Part shown: positions 12,101 to 23,409 of the stretch, piece after piece
How the letters are laid out: each line of letters begins with the position of its first letter
Position numbering within the stretch: the stretch's first letter is position 1
From: Amphirosellinia nigrospora
Lineage: Eukaryota > Ascomycota > Sordariomycetes > Xylariales > Xylariaceae
NCBI GenBank assembly: GCA_004123355.1
Contig: SCHM01000007.1
Span: 310,001 to 374,000, forward strand
DNA length: 64,000 nt
Direction: 5' to 3'
Program-made: the position numbers and the translations under genes
Notes under the pieces: generated by a model
What the model saw: only the letters and a program-made list of their open reading frames with translations
Told to the model about the DNA's origin: nothing
Database searches by the model: none

Positions 12101-13429
12101 TAGTCGACCCAACGTGCATGTTGGGCTACATTACCGTGATGTTTTTAACCGGTACGGACTGGTTTCTCTGTTGATGGTTCTATCGGGCGAACTAAAACAT
12201 AAGTAAGCAAATATTTACTATTGTGACGACTGCTTAGGCATCATACTATATACTTTCCCCTTTCTATCCCCTTCTTTGTTTGTAGCTTTTTTCTGTTAGA
12301 TGTACCGTTTACCCCTATTCCAACTTGAGTTAGCTGGATCTGTAGCATGGTCATGCCAAGGTTAGATGTGGCATTGCTAAAAGTCAGATATGACATACCG
12401 AACTCAGATACAACAACGTGATAGAGGAAGTCTTCCGATTGGATGCTAACCAAATTAACTCGTCACAGACAATGGAAGTCTATCGTAACGCAGACTAATC
12501 ACCGAAGCCCCGAACGAGGCCTGTTCGAGTTCGAGAACCTGGTACAAACGATTCGACTTGCGTTGATAGGCGGGTTCAAGCATGATGAGCCTGAGATTAC
12601 TGTTATGCTGCAGGACCTGAGCACAACAGTGCCGACTATGTTTGCTGGACTGCTTCCCCACGATAGTGCTACCGGCATTAGCCAAGCTGATGCCGAAGAC
12701 TTGGATGATCCATCAATCTCTGTTGAGATTACTGGTGATGCTTACCATTGTCGACCCTCAGCTTTGGTACGAATTAAGGCAAAGCACTGTAGAGAGGTAA
12801 TTAGATGGCCAGTGGAAGAATCTGAGATGTCTTTCGAGTTCTGTGAAAGCCTGCTCGGCGCGTACTATACAGACTATGGTAAGATTGACATTGCTGTTAG
12901 GGCAGGGCAGGGTTTAAATGGTGGAAAAAGGTTTCTTTTACAGATAGGTACGTGGGAAGAAAGTCTCAGAAGTACCACAGGTTCTGACTATTCAACTCAG
13001 CCGCGAGCCAAGCGCGCGTCGGGTTGTGCTCCACCGAGGAGATTACATCGCTTACCGGGGTGGACGCAAGGGTCGCTTAGACCAGTTTTTCATTCACGAG
13101 GCGCCTCATGGTACGTATCTACAAGGACTTAATTTTCGCTTCTCCTTACTAACTCGATAACTTCACTACTAGGTTCCGGCACCCAGTACCTCTTCTGTGT
13201 CGTTACCCCTGTTACTGAGCTACCTGATTGCATTGATCATTTGACCAAGCTTCCCATCATGCAGCTTAGACGCTCAAATCCAGAGATCATCGGTCTTCCG
13301 GCGCTTGAGAAGTATGGCCTCTATATGGTTCCATTTGTTCGAGACCAGGACGAATGGAGCTTTTCTACTGGCACCAATACCCAGGCAGATAAGGTTCTTT
13401 TTGTCAAGTGGCGTATTCAGTTCTTTTAG
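9102..13429 (+). pseudogene. tnp2/Plavaka-like DDE transposase, inactivated
   Basis: An acidic N-terminus (9102-9350) is joined across an intron (9351-9427, GTAAGT..CACTAAT..CAG) to more acidic sequence. The body then appears in successive frames: FFNPIELFRNIL (about 10100), FPLTLGPHGSNF (about 11000), a zinc-like segment with IGDMPQQQLNAG and NKGCRSCDI (about 11140-11220), SLQEHARWS (about 11650) and PNVHVGLHYRDV (about 12110). The last exon ends at 13429. The IGD.PQQ..AG plus Cys-rich arrangement resembles tnp2/Plavaka transposases of the CMC group, which cut and paste DNA. Frame changes near 9810, 10285, 10440, 10620, 11176 and 11520 make this a pseudogene or badly assembled. Element ends not found. 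Confidence 0.6.
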
Positions 13430-13980
13430 ACGAGCGCGATTGCAGGAGAGCGCGGAACGGAAGAATGGTTCATGGAATGCGTGGCAGAGCAATAAAAGTA
13501 GTTCGCGATAGCAACTGTAGGGGGTGGAGGTACCCATACGCCCAAATAATAATTGCACCCTTGTCCTTCGGGACTACACACATTACTGAAACCAATTGGT
13601 ACAACACCATGAGGTGTTCATTAATTGCATCCGACGGTTGTATTTTATAGTCGGTGAGCTCATAGTTCAACCATTGAGCTCAGACTTGAGTTCAGACTGA
13701 TGTCAGCCTTTGGGGCTTCGGTGGGCCTTAGTGTGGTCTACATCACGGCCTCACATCACAAAATCAGAAGGGATAACTTGCAATAACAATGGTTTCTTTT
13801 TTCAGTGGGGGCTCTATCGATTCTTTGAATGGTAGCCATTCGCAGAAAAATACTCAGATAGTATTGATAGTTAAATTGACGAACACTTTACACTGATGTT
13901 GTTTTTGATATTTTATAAAGTAGTGAGGCATTTTAGTGACGACAGGGGAAAGGTTAACAAGAGCAGGTCGGCTGCTCGCA
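13430..13980. other. Spacer, nothing recognised
   Basis: AT-rich non-coding sequence without recognisable genes or TE termini. Confidence 0.4.
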
Positions 13981-13984
13981 CATC

Positions 13985-14180
13985 AAAAACTGCTATCCAC
14001 AGATCAAACTAGCTGTTTCTAGTAAAGAAGCCCACACACTCGAAGGGAAGATTCGTGCCCTTTTATGCTCAGAATTCTCTCCTTCTTTCCTACAGCTTCG
14101 CCGACCTCTACGGGACCGAAAACTAGAGACCTGTGTAGCCGGAGACTGCATGTCTCCGTGTTCGAGTTCAGCTTCGGTAT
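13985..14180 (-). repeat. LTR-like promoter fragment related to family F3
   Basis: On the minus strand it contains GAGCTGAACTCGAACAC, a CGGTC(T/C)CGTAGAGG block and ATTCTGAGCATAAAAGGGC. The same blocks occur in the same order inside the F3 solo LTR at 23995-24524. The ATAAAAGG would be the TATA box. Edges unclear. Confidence 0.55.
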
Positions 14181-14236
14181 TGTTGAAATACTGCTTTACC
14201 GAATTGAATGGTAGAGCTGAACTTTTGCTTTCATCA
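14181..14236 (-). repeat. Short terminal repeat of the TRIM-like family (56 bp)
   Basis: Reverse complement of the repeats at 50622-50677, 50885-50940 and 61324-61378, with TGATGA..CAACA ends on the minus strand. No matching TSD is visible here; the flanks are LTR-like DNA. Confidence 0.7.
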
Positions 14237-14343
14237 TGACGGGCCCCGTTGAAGCTCCTTATGGGTTCTTTCCACCATCCGACACCGAGAGCTAGTATTG
14301 TCATTGCCAATCACATCTCTCTCTCTCTCTTTCGAAGAGAGCC

Positions 14344-15480
14344 ATGTCTCCGAAATCTGCCGAAGAGCTTGGCCCTCTTCCTATCGTGGATGGCGTTGCC
14401 GCTGAAGAGGCATCTGGCCAAATGTTTGGCTGTAGCGGTAGTGAGCACAACTGTTCCGCGCGGGAGCAGGGTGATAGCTATGTTTTTCTCCGGGAGGAAG
14501 TGCGCCGGCTACGCCAACAGAACAATTCCCTCAAGAGCGATCTTCATGCACAGCGTACCAACTATAGCCTGCTTATTGGCGGCATGGTGCGTGTTTAAGA
14601 CGAAATGCATCGATTGCGAGAAGAACGCGACTACAAACAAGCATAAAAAGAGGTAAACCCACATTGAGCATCACGCAATGTCGGGGCGGGATGTTGTCGG
14701 AGTGAACAAAGGTGGCCGACCTCGCGAGTATAGGGCTCCAAAATCTGTCAGGTGAGTTAGGGTCTTAGCGAAGGGAAATTGGGGTTCCTCGTCTACCTCG
14801 GTCAATTTTGTTGTCTTAGAAACGTACACTTGTGTCTCGTATCTCCATAATGGCGACGGTTATCACGGCCCTTCGTTGTTATTTACTATTTATAGTCAGA
14901 CTAGTTTTGGCATGACGGACGAAAACGACCTTGGTTCCTATCCATTATAACTGCGCTGTTTTTATCCCGGGTTGTTGACCGATTCTGTACAACATAGCCC
15001 AACGTCCTGCTATAATTGAAACAAAATATTATGGAGACGGTTCTTTTCGTCCTAGGTGTACGCAAACATTTACGAATAAGCACAATAACACGCAAACATT
15101 ACATATTCTTATCCAATCTTGATCGAAAAGCATAAGTCCTCCCGGAGCAGTTCTTCGCGAAATCGACGAAGTTATCGCAACAATGCAAGAATCATCCGTG
15201 GCTCTAGATGCCACCCGCGAGAGTCTCGAAGCCGCCAATACATACCCCACTTCTTCTCTTAAACAAATCATCGAGGACAGAACCGCGAGGTCGGTCGTCT
15301 CCGCAAAGAACTCGCATACTTGAAGGAAGTCGAGCGATTGGGAGACGATTTGTGACAGGAGCTCAAGTACGTCATGGGAAGATTAGGATTCGCGCTCACG
15401 AGCTTTCGTAAAGGATAGCAAGGTGTTAAACGGGCAAGGAATCACGGCTAGCTTCTTCATCCCGGCGTTAGGGTGCCAGT
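14344..15480 (+). pseudogene. Coiled-coil protein gene remnant
   Basis: From ATG 14344 the first part ends in a heptad-like stretch (VFLREEVRRLRQQNN). It resumes in frame after a TAA with EMHRLREERDYKQA, another TAA, and later (15150-15415) two frames of helical sequence including RLRKELAYLKEVERL. Two of the internal stops are TAA following sequence that would read on if they were CAA. There is no catalytic motif; it may be a structural or Gag-like protein. A CT-rich leader lies just before the start. Confidence 0.4.
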
Positions 15481-15689
15481 AGTGTCAGAATTAAGTAATT
15501 TTTCAACTGTGTATGCCTTAGTTGATGGTCTATTCTGTGTAGTATTTCTCGCATTCGTGTGCCCCGTAAAAATTATAACACTTATAATGAGTCCACACTA
15601 TAAAATTTAGTAGCTTGCCATTATAAAGCGAATAAAAAAGGCAACAATCGCCAGCGCTTATATATACGGTTATAAAGAAGAGTACCAAA

Positions 15690-17445
15690 TAAAGATGGAC
15701 ACATTGGTCAACCGTCGGTATAATTGCGATGCATCCAAGTGACATGACGCTGGGCTTACACGAAACCAGAGTCCTCCCTTGCGTCGACTGATCTCCGAGG
15801 CAATTAGCCGGTCGGCGCGCATCGCTGCGTAAGTTAATGTGATGCGGCCGTGCATTCCCAGCGTCCTGATAGTACTTTGAGGCCCTCTCTGGAGAGGAAA
15901 TGGCCAGGAATGAATAGCTGCATATCGAGAATATGTCCTTATGTTAGCACTATTGATCAAGCGCGTCCGGAAATACTTACATAATCCTGGTCAAGAGATA
16001 GGAGTTCGTCCATCCAGTCTTTTACCCAATACCGATGCACTGTTTTAGAAGCGCTTTTTTCTGTTTTTTCTTCTCTTATCTCTCTCTCTCTCTCTGTGTG
16101 TGTGTGTCTGTGACGAGGGGTGGGAAGGAAGGAGGAAGGGGGGAGATCTCTTACTTTCCGCATCTAGCTCCCAGAACAAGGCAATCCGTCGTGTCTCGGC
16201 TTTACAGTCTCGGTATAGTTCTAGCAGCTCCTTGACGTCCGGCAGATGGCCGGCTATGCCAACTCCGGTGGAGAGAAGCAGTACCCTCCATACTGGTCCA
16301 GCGACAGCGACCTGCCGTAGGGACCTTCGATGAGGGCCCGGTATTTTCGGGATGAAGATCCTAATAGCTTCTTTGTGAAGCCTCGGCGGGTTTGAGTAAG
16401 CAAGACTATCACCTGCTGGTCGCTTTCGTCCCGGTATGCCGAGCAGACCTGGAACGGGTGAGAATCAAAGGCCGAAAGGGTCGAGAGACCCCATAGACTG
16501 AGATAGATGTACTGCTCTGCCTTGAACCGTAGCGGGCGAGCTATGTGAATGCGGATTTCTACGCCGCCGCCTTGATCTTGGACCCTGGCTATACTACTGC
16601 CGGCGGCAAAGGATACGCTGAAGTATATGACGTTCAGCAATCGTCTAACTTTGGTTGAGACGAAGACAAACGAGCTGAGAAAGAGGTAGAGACGGGGTCC
16701 TCTCCTCAATGATGAGAGAGGTAGATGCAACTAGATCGCGACCAAATCAGTTATAACCAGTAGCGTGTGAATATGAGTAAACAATTCGAACATTCGGCGT
16801 CGAATCACGGGAGAGAGAACACCCAATAGCTAACGACGCCTAGGGAACAGTTAGGAATAAACCCAGCGCTGGAGGGAAAACCTACAAGGATCTCAGTGAT
16901 ATGATAAGCTGGGCCGTCATAGTATTCTTGCATCACGACGAGAACTGTGTGTAAGGCCACCTCCACCGTAATGACAGCCGCAAGCCAATTGTGTAACCTA
17001 GAATAGCGCTCGTAGTGAAACCCACAAGCATTGGCGAGGTGGTTCATGTGTGTGCCCAGAAAGATCGGTACAAGGTTAATAACAGCTACCTAGCCGAGGC
17101 GTCTGATGAACTCGGCGGTGTCGTTAGCAGATCCGATGACCATAGACAACACATTAGCGGTTAAAAGGAGGCAAAACATGGTCACTTCGTATCCGAAGAT
17201 AACTCTCCGGCCACTCAACCAAACAGGAAGCAAAAGATGCTAAAAGAACCGAAGACGACCGTTTGTACGCTTGCACAGCATTCGGACCAGTGAGAAAACG
17301 GGATAGGCTAGCAATAAGACGAAGCTTAGCCCTATGTAGAGCCCGTAGTACTCCGCGGGCTCTAGAGTGACGAGCGATCGAGGATGAACAAGTGCCGAGG
17401 ACATGATTACATGAAGATATATGTGACAGGTACATAGGCACCGCG
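15690..17445 (-). pseudogene. Ferric reductase-like transmembrane oxidoreductase (FRE type)
   Basis: Read on the minus strand. N-terminal membrane segments include YYGLYIGLSFVLLLAYPV (about 17345). A ferric-reductase core has YSRLHNWLAAVITVEVALH (about 17000), with His as haem-ligand candidates. An FAD domain contains AFDSHPFQVCS (about 16440), a GPYGR motif follows, and an NAD domain has GVGIAGHLPDVKELLELY (about 16250). A C-terminal piece contains MRADRLIASEISRRKG. Introns are inferred at 16040-16154 (containing a TC/TG microsatellite) and 15889-15980. There are in-frame TAG codons at about 17238 and 17092, TGA near 16806 and a frameshift near 16280. An intact protein would reduce Fe(III) or Cu(II) at the plasma membrane. 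Confidence 0.75.
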
Positions 17446-18189
17446 AGATTGCGAATTATCTCAAAGGAACACGTCCAAGTCAGCGAAGGGTTTGTGGGAG
17501 GTCCTGGAGCTAAATTCCGTACTTACATAGACCATGCGATCATTTTGAAGGGACGCACGTCGGCAGTCAGTTAGTTATCGTGGAGACTATTCGCGTTCCT
17601 TCGGATATCTAATTCTTATGGGTAGTTCTACAAGGGCAGGACCCATCACACAACTTCCCCTTCACAACATCACAACAAAAACACACACGGCTCGTATACG
17701 TGCAGAATTCGCACCCACCCTTCCACCTGTTACTTGCGTTGTTTTAAAATTTTGCTTTAGTTTGTAGTTTTATTTTGCGTTGCTTTATTTTTTGTTATTT
17801 GGCCGTTGCTATAGTGTGGGCAGTTTCGAGCTAGTTTTCGAAACTCAGAATCGCCGGATTCGTACCTAAGGGTCAATATATATTAATTAAAATAAAAGGA
17901 TTGGTCTTCATGTACGATCAGCATAAAGGACTTGTATTCAGACTTCATAATCATTTGAACCAGCCTACTCAATGACCAACTCATCTACAATCGCTACACT
18001 TCTAGCTTCACATCGATTTTCTAGGACAATTGGCAAAGACCAGGGCACCTAGGGGAAAGCTAATCAACTACACGCCAATCGCTCACCTTCACGACAATTA
18101 GCATGAATACCCAGTCTGATCGTCAGCGTTGGTATCTGGTATGGATTCCCACCAATTTGCACGAATACCTTAGCTAATTACCAACTACT
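17446..18189. other. Spacer, nothing recognised
   Basis: Includes an A/C-rich and a T-rich stretch (17640-17830). No gene or repeat boundary recognised. Confidence 0.4.
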
Positions 18190-18831
18190 AGGTGCCAACC
18201 GGCACAGGTCAGAATGCCGGTTACCAAAAGGCTCAGGCCAAACCGATGTATATCGATAGGACCCGGTTCAGATATGGCCCGCCCCTCTTCTTCAACAATT
18301 ACATCGAAAGATCCACCGGCTGGTTGTGCCAGACATACATTCATCACATGAAGGACCCTGAGATTCCCGACGTGGATTTTCGAAGTGTAGAGCACTGCAT
18401 TCAATATCGCCTCGCCGTGCACTAAGAGGAGACCGAAAGAGCCCAAGCAATTCTCGGAGCCAGAACCGCGAGCGAGGCCGTCAAGATTGCCAAAAAAAAA
18501 TTACTCGCGGTGCAGATGGGAGGAGATCGAGTATGACGCTGTGAAGAGAGGTAACGAGCTTAAGTTCTCGACGAACTATCCAGAACTCGTCGTGGTTCTC
18601 ACCTACCAAGCACTGCTTATTTTTACTTCCCTTAGAGATAGATTCTGGGGAATCGGCCAGTCCAGGAAGGATGGGAAATGAGACTACTTCACCATCAAGA
18701 CGAAAGATCGAGACTGGGGAAGAAACGAGCTCGGAAATATCTTAATAAACATTCTGGATACATATCACATAGCCGATCCTTGGGAAGACAACCTTGCCCA
18801 GCCAAGTAGAGAAATTGCGTGCGGACGATGA
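18190..18831 (+). pseudogene. NADAR-domain (YbiA/DUF1768) protein remnant
   Basis: First frame (18192-18425): FRYGPPLFFNNYIE.., TGWLCQTYIHH and VDFRSVEHCIQY. Next comes ETERAQAILGARTASEAVKI after a stop. A different frame (18487-18681) follows with WEEIEYDAVKRGNELKFS, and then FWGIGQS..GRNELGNILINIL. This is the NADAR order: F-N--P and S-EH blocks, KF block, WG.G block, N-LG block. NADAR domains act on ADP-ribose or riboflavin-pathway glycosidic bonds. At least one stop and two frame changes are seen. It ends at TGA 18829-18831. Confidence 0.7.
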
Positions 18832-19715
18832 TGACAAGTAACCCCATGGTAGAGGAAACCGGGGAGATGGAGTAGATGGTAGAGAGATGCATTCGGTGGA
18901 CCTACAATATTGAAGCTCTATGAATGAGTTACCTGGCAGGTATAAAATGCTAAATACTAAGCAGATATGATGGTGGTACACACGGCATCGTACATTTCAA
19001 ACTATGCACAGATGTTTGAACACCTACTCATGGCAATCGCACACAAGGAGAAAATATCAAACACTAAAAAACACGACAGTGCGAAGCATATTTGATTCTT
19101 TTCTACGTTGTACACTAGATGACGCACATGGGCAAAAGCAGATGAGTGGGAAGACTGGCCTAGACGGAAGAGACGAGAGGAGTCTTCTGTTCATAGGGCT
19201 GTTTAATTCCGGCAGAGGCTAGTTTATTCTGCGAAGATTAATTGAATTTTATTTATGCAACTGCGTAACACCTACCCAAGTACCTAGTACCTCTTAGAAT
19301 GCAAATATATTGCAGATAAAGTACTAAGGTAATAATAAATAACTGGTTTTAAAGTGATTAGGTTAAATCTACGCTGCTACCTATATGTATCATGAGTATG
19401 TTGCTTACCTAGTACTTGAGTAGGTACTACTTAGGTAGCAAAAAGATGCTGAAATGGCTGTGGGTGTTGCACCTACCTACCTAAGGCACCTGCAGTGTGT
19501 GATGCCCATCTATAGTGGTGGTGTAATTACACAAATTGTAACTTTTGGCATTTCCTTAAAAAGAAGAAGTACGTAAAGCGGAGCTACATGGGCCTTTGGT
19601 GTATTTTGTGTGGTGGATTATGTAGCCGCGCTATTGCAACTCAACTGGTCATTTGCAACTCAAAAAACCCCTAGCAAGGGCCAGTGACCACTACTCCTTA
19701 GTAGAGGAAGTGTGG

Positions 19716-19917
19716 TGTCAGATTCAGTGATGTGTGTGTATTGATCTATCTGTGTATCGCTCCCAAGCTCAATTGAGGCATTTCTAGTACAAGGTACCTA
19801 AAGGGAGCACTAGCCACTAGTTAACCCCGGCGCACTGCCACATATATTAGAAGTAAGCAACCTGGTGATCTATCTAGTGATGTATAGCTAGATCACCAGT
19901 TGGTGCGTAATCCAACA
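19716..19917 (+). repeat. Solo LTR, family F2 copy 1 (202 bp, TSD TGTGG)
   Basis: Starts TGTCAGATTCAG and ends AATCCAACA, with a perfect 5-bp TSD TGTGG at 19711-19715 and 19918-19922. It is an inverted copy of 52713-52919. Confidence 0.85.
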
Positions 19918-20243
19918 TGTGGGTCCCTACGGGCAGTACCTAATGGACTGGTGCTAGCTGGCATACCTTACCTACCCTAACCCATAAACCACGGGTACAC
20001 TATAACCCACCTTCCTAAAACGGCAATCTGCAAATGTACACAGGGATTGACAGAGTATACGTTGCATGGGGACACCCAGAATTTCCTTATGTACTCCCAC
20101 TGCGGGGTCCGGTGGGGCGAGGCCACATTTCGGCTACCTATAGTTCATGGGTCCAAAGACTCTAGTGAATATAAAGTCTGTTGCGAATTCTTGCTATTTT
20201 CCTACTCTTAAGGCTTTAAAAAAATTGATCCTTTTAAAAGGTG

Positions 20244-20457
20244 ACGTTTTCTTGCAACCATGTGCATGCACATGATTGCAAACAAAACGTATCTATTCCT
20301 AGGACTATTTAATAATACAAGTGTCGCAACCGCAGCATTGTCTGCGTACGGAGTTAACACGTCGGTGTTAACTGCGTACGAGACTAGTGTTGACTGCAAT
20401 GTCTGGTTGTTCGTACGACGTAATCGGGCTAGCCCGCTATCCCGATTAGGCCGTACG
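20244..20457. repeat. Three consecutive hairpin-forming inverted repeats
   Basis: Hairpin 1 is centred on CATGTGCATGCACATG (20259-20274) and extends outward with TGCAA/TTGCA and ACGTTTT/AAAACGT arms. Hairpin 2 spans 20344-20380, CGTACG-bounded with GTTAACAC/GTGTTAAC arms. Hairpin 3 spans 20412-20457, CGTACG-bounded with TAATCGGG/CCCGATTA arms. Confidence 0.65.
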
Positions 20458-20531
20458 GTTGTTTGTCGGCAGAATTCTCCGCAGGAAAGTTTCACCTCCG
20501 TACGATAGTTTAGAGAGATAGATCGATATAT

Positions 20532-20817
20532 TGAAGTAGGGCGAGTGACATACTTGGGCAAATTAGGTCCCAGGGGTAAACAAGTGGGTAAAATGACTAA
20601 GGAATGGGACCTTTAAAAAAAACACAAAATATCCTCGAAGGTCTCACTTTGTACTCAACACACTTAGCACGGAGTTTTTAATTTTTTTAATTTTATCAAT
20701 ATATTGCGTTCCCTTCGATCAAACGATTCCCTTAATTCTATGTGACTGATACTCGAATTGGATGAGTAATTTGTAGATTACCTCCATTCTAGTGGTCCCA
20801 GCACCCTGGGCCAATTC
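20532..20817 (-). repeat. Dispersed repeat C, copy 2 (286 bp, inverted)
   Basis: Reverse complement of 5934-6219 with scattered substitutions. Both copies are the same length. Confidence 0.75.
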
Positions 20818-21246
20818 AATATATATACAGTTATTTATCTCACCCACTTGTTACGTACTATATCGTACCCCTAGCCACCCAACAACCAGTTTATTAACGG
20901 TGACGGAAAACCATCGCCGTTAGCCGACCACCTGGATTAGCGTATGTATATGGCAGGCACCCGCGACATTGATTCACTCCAATGGTTTCAATCATTTGTT
21001 TATTCATGAGGGCTGATGATGCCTACCAGCACAGTGCCTACCTGGGTACTATGAGGTACGTAAGTAGGTATGTACTTATGCTAGTTAGCACAAGTTTAGC
21101 TGTCTCTCTTAATTAAAACTTGTAGTCCTGTAATGACCAGCTTGAATTACCTGGCTATATCTGCCGAGTCTTCGTTTAAAAGCTCCGATGTTGGACGCTG
21201 ACTACTGTCAACCTCAACATAGACAACGCCGATGCCTTTTAATCAA

Positions 21247-22395
21247 TCAAGCTTCAGTTCCCTTACCACCCTTGTCTCTTCCTTCGATAACACCGTCGAC
21301 CTTTGCCTCCACTTGCTGAAACTTGGCGTTGTCCACAAACTGGTCCCGGTCCAGCTCTACACAATCCAGCGCATCTTTAATCATTTGCTAGACGGTGTCG
21401 CTATCTACAAATGCTTTGAGCTTCTTGCCAATTTTCCTCTCACTTTGCTGGATCATCTTCTGAACCATGGCGTGTAGTTTCTTCTCTTCCTTAGAAGCCG
21501 ATGAAACGTGAGAAAGCTTAGACTGAAGATCATTACTGGGCATTGCTCGGACCTGCGCTAGGTCCAGACAACCCAGATAGGCCAACTTTCCCCCAATCGT
21601 AGAATTCAAGATGCCTTCCTTCGTCGCAAGCCTGGCTAACACAGAGGCTTTGTCTGGGAGAAATCGCTCCTAATGTTCCTCCTTATTGTCAAAGCTCGTA
21701 ATTGCACGCTCAATTTTAGTCTTGACTTTTTGCATGAATGGTCCACTGGCGAACGGTTTGTTTGGGCGGTCGCGCATCTCGGAAATGATAATGTCGATAA
21801 GTTTAGCAACCTTGTCGAAAAGAGGATGGTCTTCCTCAATTTCCTTCGTCATTTGCTTCATGGCGTACCATTTCCCCTGTTCAGTTGAAGATAGGTCGGC
21901 GATAGTTAAGAGGCCGTATTTGTTTTTGTCCCATAGCTGCAAACAATTCAGATCCTTATATGTAGACATCTTGATTTTCTTGCCGCCATAGGAAGGATGA
22001 GCAATATCATCATCGGAACCCAGCGGTCGTTGATGTGAAGATAGCACGCTGGTCCCAGTAGTACAACTACCGCTGTTACCAGCGGAGTTTCCTGACCCAT
22101 CCTGCTCGTCGTCGCCACCGCTTCCCTCGTCGACATCGCTTCCCTCGTCGACAATGCTTCCCTCGTCGACATCGCTTCCTTCGTCGACAGTGGAGCTTTG
22201 GTCGCTATTCGTGTCGATATTCATCTCCTCATGACTCTCAATCTTCATTTGGTCATCGTGCTCGGAATCCACGTCGGCTGCCGGGGCTCTCCAAACAAGG
22301 CATTTGTTACCGAATTTTGCCATAGTAGAGGTATTGGATGTGTTAGGCGAGGGATGTTGGCATTCTCGGGCGTTGGCGTTGTGTACGTGTGACAC
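21247..22395 (-). pseudogene. Acidic-repeat hypothetical protein, one frame with two TAG codons
   Basis: A single minus-strand frame of 382 codons from ATG 22395 to TGA 21247-21249 is broken only by TAG at 21670-21672 and 21388-21390. Both fit CAG codons changed by one C to T. Around codons 70-100 is a tandem acidic repeat (DVDEGS units, 18 bp each). The C-terminal half is helical and Lys/Glu-rich. No family recognised; function unknown. The preserved frame suggests recent loss, or that the TAGs are sequence errors. Confidence 0.55.
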
Positions 22396-23409
22396 AAGAA
22401 GGTTAGGCTACCTAAGAGACTTGTGCCAGCTGGCTACGCAGAAGGTATGGTTGTGAGTTGTTTGAAAAGCCTTCGGTAAGTAGCATTGGTAGATGTGACG
22501 AAGGCACGGTCGATATGACGAGGGCGTGGTAAAGATTACCGGATGGGCGATTGTGAAAGTGAATTTACCTGAGAGAAATGAAGGGAGGGAAATGTAGGTA
22601 GAGAGATTCCACTCTGGGAATTGTAATATGATGGGATTGCTGTCGTGGAGGCCAGAACCGGATAACGGGCCCGCATAATAATTTATTCCAACGATTAGGC
22701 TAACGATTAGGCTAACGCTCAGCGCTCTACGCAAGTAAACCTACCCAAGTAAGATAGATAAATACCTGTCTGTTAGATTAGCTACCAAAAGGTAAGAGTG
22801 AGAAGGACATGGGCTGATGTGGCGTTGGAAGTGGCAGTGGTGGCAGTGCGGGGGGAAGGTGGGGGCTAGGCCCCCACCACGTAGCATAAAACCCTCTCGG
22901 TTGTAGTTGCCCAGCTAGATTCCTCCCTTTTAGATCTATCCTAGATTTGGCCACTCAGTCTCTGATCCTTGTTGAGTGTGTTCATTGAGTTGCTACCTTG
23001 GGTACTCAGTCATCACAACAATATCATGGTTAAACACGTGAACAGGCAAGTTAAACCTATCTATAGAGCCTGCTACCTGCCGAACTCATTACTATGATAG
23101 CTTGCCAACTATAGGTATCGTGTGTTGTCCAATTCGTTTTGTCTGGGTATTGAAGCAAGGCCCTGCGAATGATAACTACTACCACTGAAGATATCAAGGC
23201 GGCTGTCCACCTAGGTATGCTTCCGGGGAGGTACTGATAGGTTCAGTGGTTGGCGAAATGTTTAATTACTTAATATATATGTTTGGTGTGATGTGCTACT
23301 CACTTTGTCAATGGTCTCGGGACCTTTGATGCCTACTGAAAGATGCTGAACGGTCAAAACCATCCTCTGCTAGCTAGTATTGTCTGGCACGCCTGATGGC
23401 TGGCCCAAG
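22396..23409. other. Spacer, no gene seen
   Basis: Non-coding by eye. Short local duplications include AACGATTAGGCT twice at 22690-22712. No TE termini recognised. Confidence 0.4.

Larger units (their letters stand above)
18832..21246. other. Gene-free AT-rich block with repeats
   Basis: Contains a solo LTR (19716-19917), a hairpin cluster (20244-20457) and the second copy of repeat C (20532-20817), listed separately. TACCTACCTA-type simple repeats occur at 19380-19500 and 21040-21070. Apparent ORFs on both strands near 20208-20561 come from near-palindromic sequence. Confidence 0.55.

Noticed and set aside
20208-20561. Overlapping ORFs on both strands with similar N-terminal residues
   Set aside because: The similarity is produced by the palindromic hairpins; no protein family features.
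22095-22190. Regular 18-bp repeats that could suggest a CRISPR-like or regulatory array
   Set aside because: They are in-frame coding repeats (DVDEGS units) with no spacers, and the organism is a fungus.
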